5,030 bases of DNA from contig JASLMQ010001034.1 in assembly GCA_030746455.1 (NCBI GenBank), positions 1 to 5,030 of the forward strand. The letters run 5' to 3'. The stretch is from Candidatus Latescibacterota bacterium (GTDB taxonomy: Bacteria > Latescibacterota > UBA2968 > GCA-2709665). Positions 4,999 through 5,030 of the stretch are shown here, in pieces (the first letter of the stretch is position 1; the number at the start of each line of letters is the position of its first letter). Under the pieces are notes generated by a model. It saw only the letters and a program-made list of their open reading frames with translations. It was not told the origin of the DNA and did no database searches. Made by a program: the position numbers and the translations under genes.

Positions 4999-5030
4999 AT
5001 GGCGATGGGAAATCGCGGACGTCAGAAGCA
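4999..5030 (+). CDS. Start of a probable transposase (partial, 10 codons visible)
   Basis: The ATG at 4999 opens a frame reading MAMGNRGRQK to the window edge. GGGGAG (4985-4990) lies 8 nt upstream as a good Shine-Dalgarno, and a promoter lies at the right distance before it. The MAMG start followed by a basic, polar stretch resembles the N-terminus of IS1182-type DDE transposases as I remember them. The adjacent IS-like terminus supports this. With only 10 residues the family call is tentative and the gene is cut by the window end. Confidence 0.5.
   Translation, partial: MAMGNRGRQK

Larger units (their letters stand above)
4895..5030 (+). mobile_element. Left end of a probable insertion sequence (IS1182/IS5-like), cut by the window edge
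   Basis: CAGCCCGTTGAAAAAC at 4895-4910 resembles the terminal inverted repeats of IS1182/IS5-type elements as I recall them. It is followed at about 100 nt by a promoter, a ribosome site and a reading frame beginning like an IS1182-type transposase. CTAG lies directly outside the terminus, which would fit a short palindromic target duplication. The right end is not in the window, so neither the inverted repeat nor the duplication can be confirmed here. Confidence 0.5.

Overview
The window is GC-rich, densely coded bacterial DNA. It has an Asp-rich lipoprotein-type exported protein, alternative TTG starts and frequent TAG stops. A UroD-superfamily protein paired with a zinc-dependent dehydrogenase, plus a GxxExxY cassette and an insertion sequence end, resembles large environmental genomes of uncultivated groups such as Latescibacterota or Planctomycetota. 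That placement rests on general gene content only and is weak.

Left part (1-1351, + strand): the 3' end of one gene is followed 45 nt later by a full gene for a predicted lipoprotein with a transglutaminase-like catalytic core. The two C-termini align without gaps at about half identity, so this is a tandem paralogue pair, probably co-transcribed. A strong 14-bp hairpin at 1397-1427 ends this unit and separates it from the genes converging on it.

Middle part (1468-4336, - strand): reading leftward, there is a GNAT acetyltransferase, then an 85-nt gap with a 10-bp direct repeat and a strong Shine-Dalgarno. Next come a UroD-superfamily protein and a medium-chain zinc dehydrogenase. The last two lie 3 nt apart in the same frame and almost certainly form one operon. 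The UroD-like protein lacks both the HemE-type catalytic residues and the His-x-Cys zinc site of the MtaA/CmuA methyltransferases, so its reaction is open. The dehydrogenase keeps its catalytic and structural zinc ligands and the NAD-binding motif.

Right part (4337-5030): a small GxxExxY-family gene (PD-(D/E)XK fold) on the - strand is bracketed by two inverted arrays of a 9-nt repeat (CACGAAG plus 2 nt). The repeat on the 5' side appears to supply the ribosome binding site, and the expected initiation codon is ATT. Beyond it, a probable insertion sequence begins near 4895 with a terminal-repeat-like sequence, a promoter and the first 10 codons of a likely transposase, which runs off the window.

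The most interesting unit is the repeat-bracketed GxxExxY cassette. The rest is ordinary metabolic and exported-protein coding sequence with a few points worth checking.
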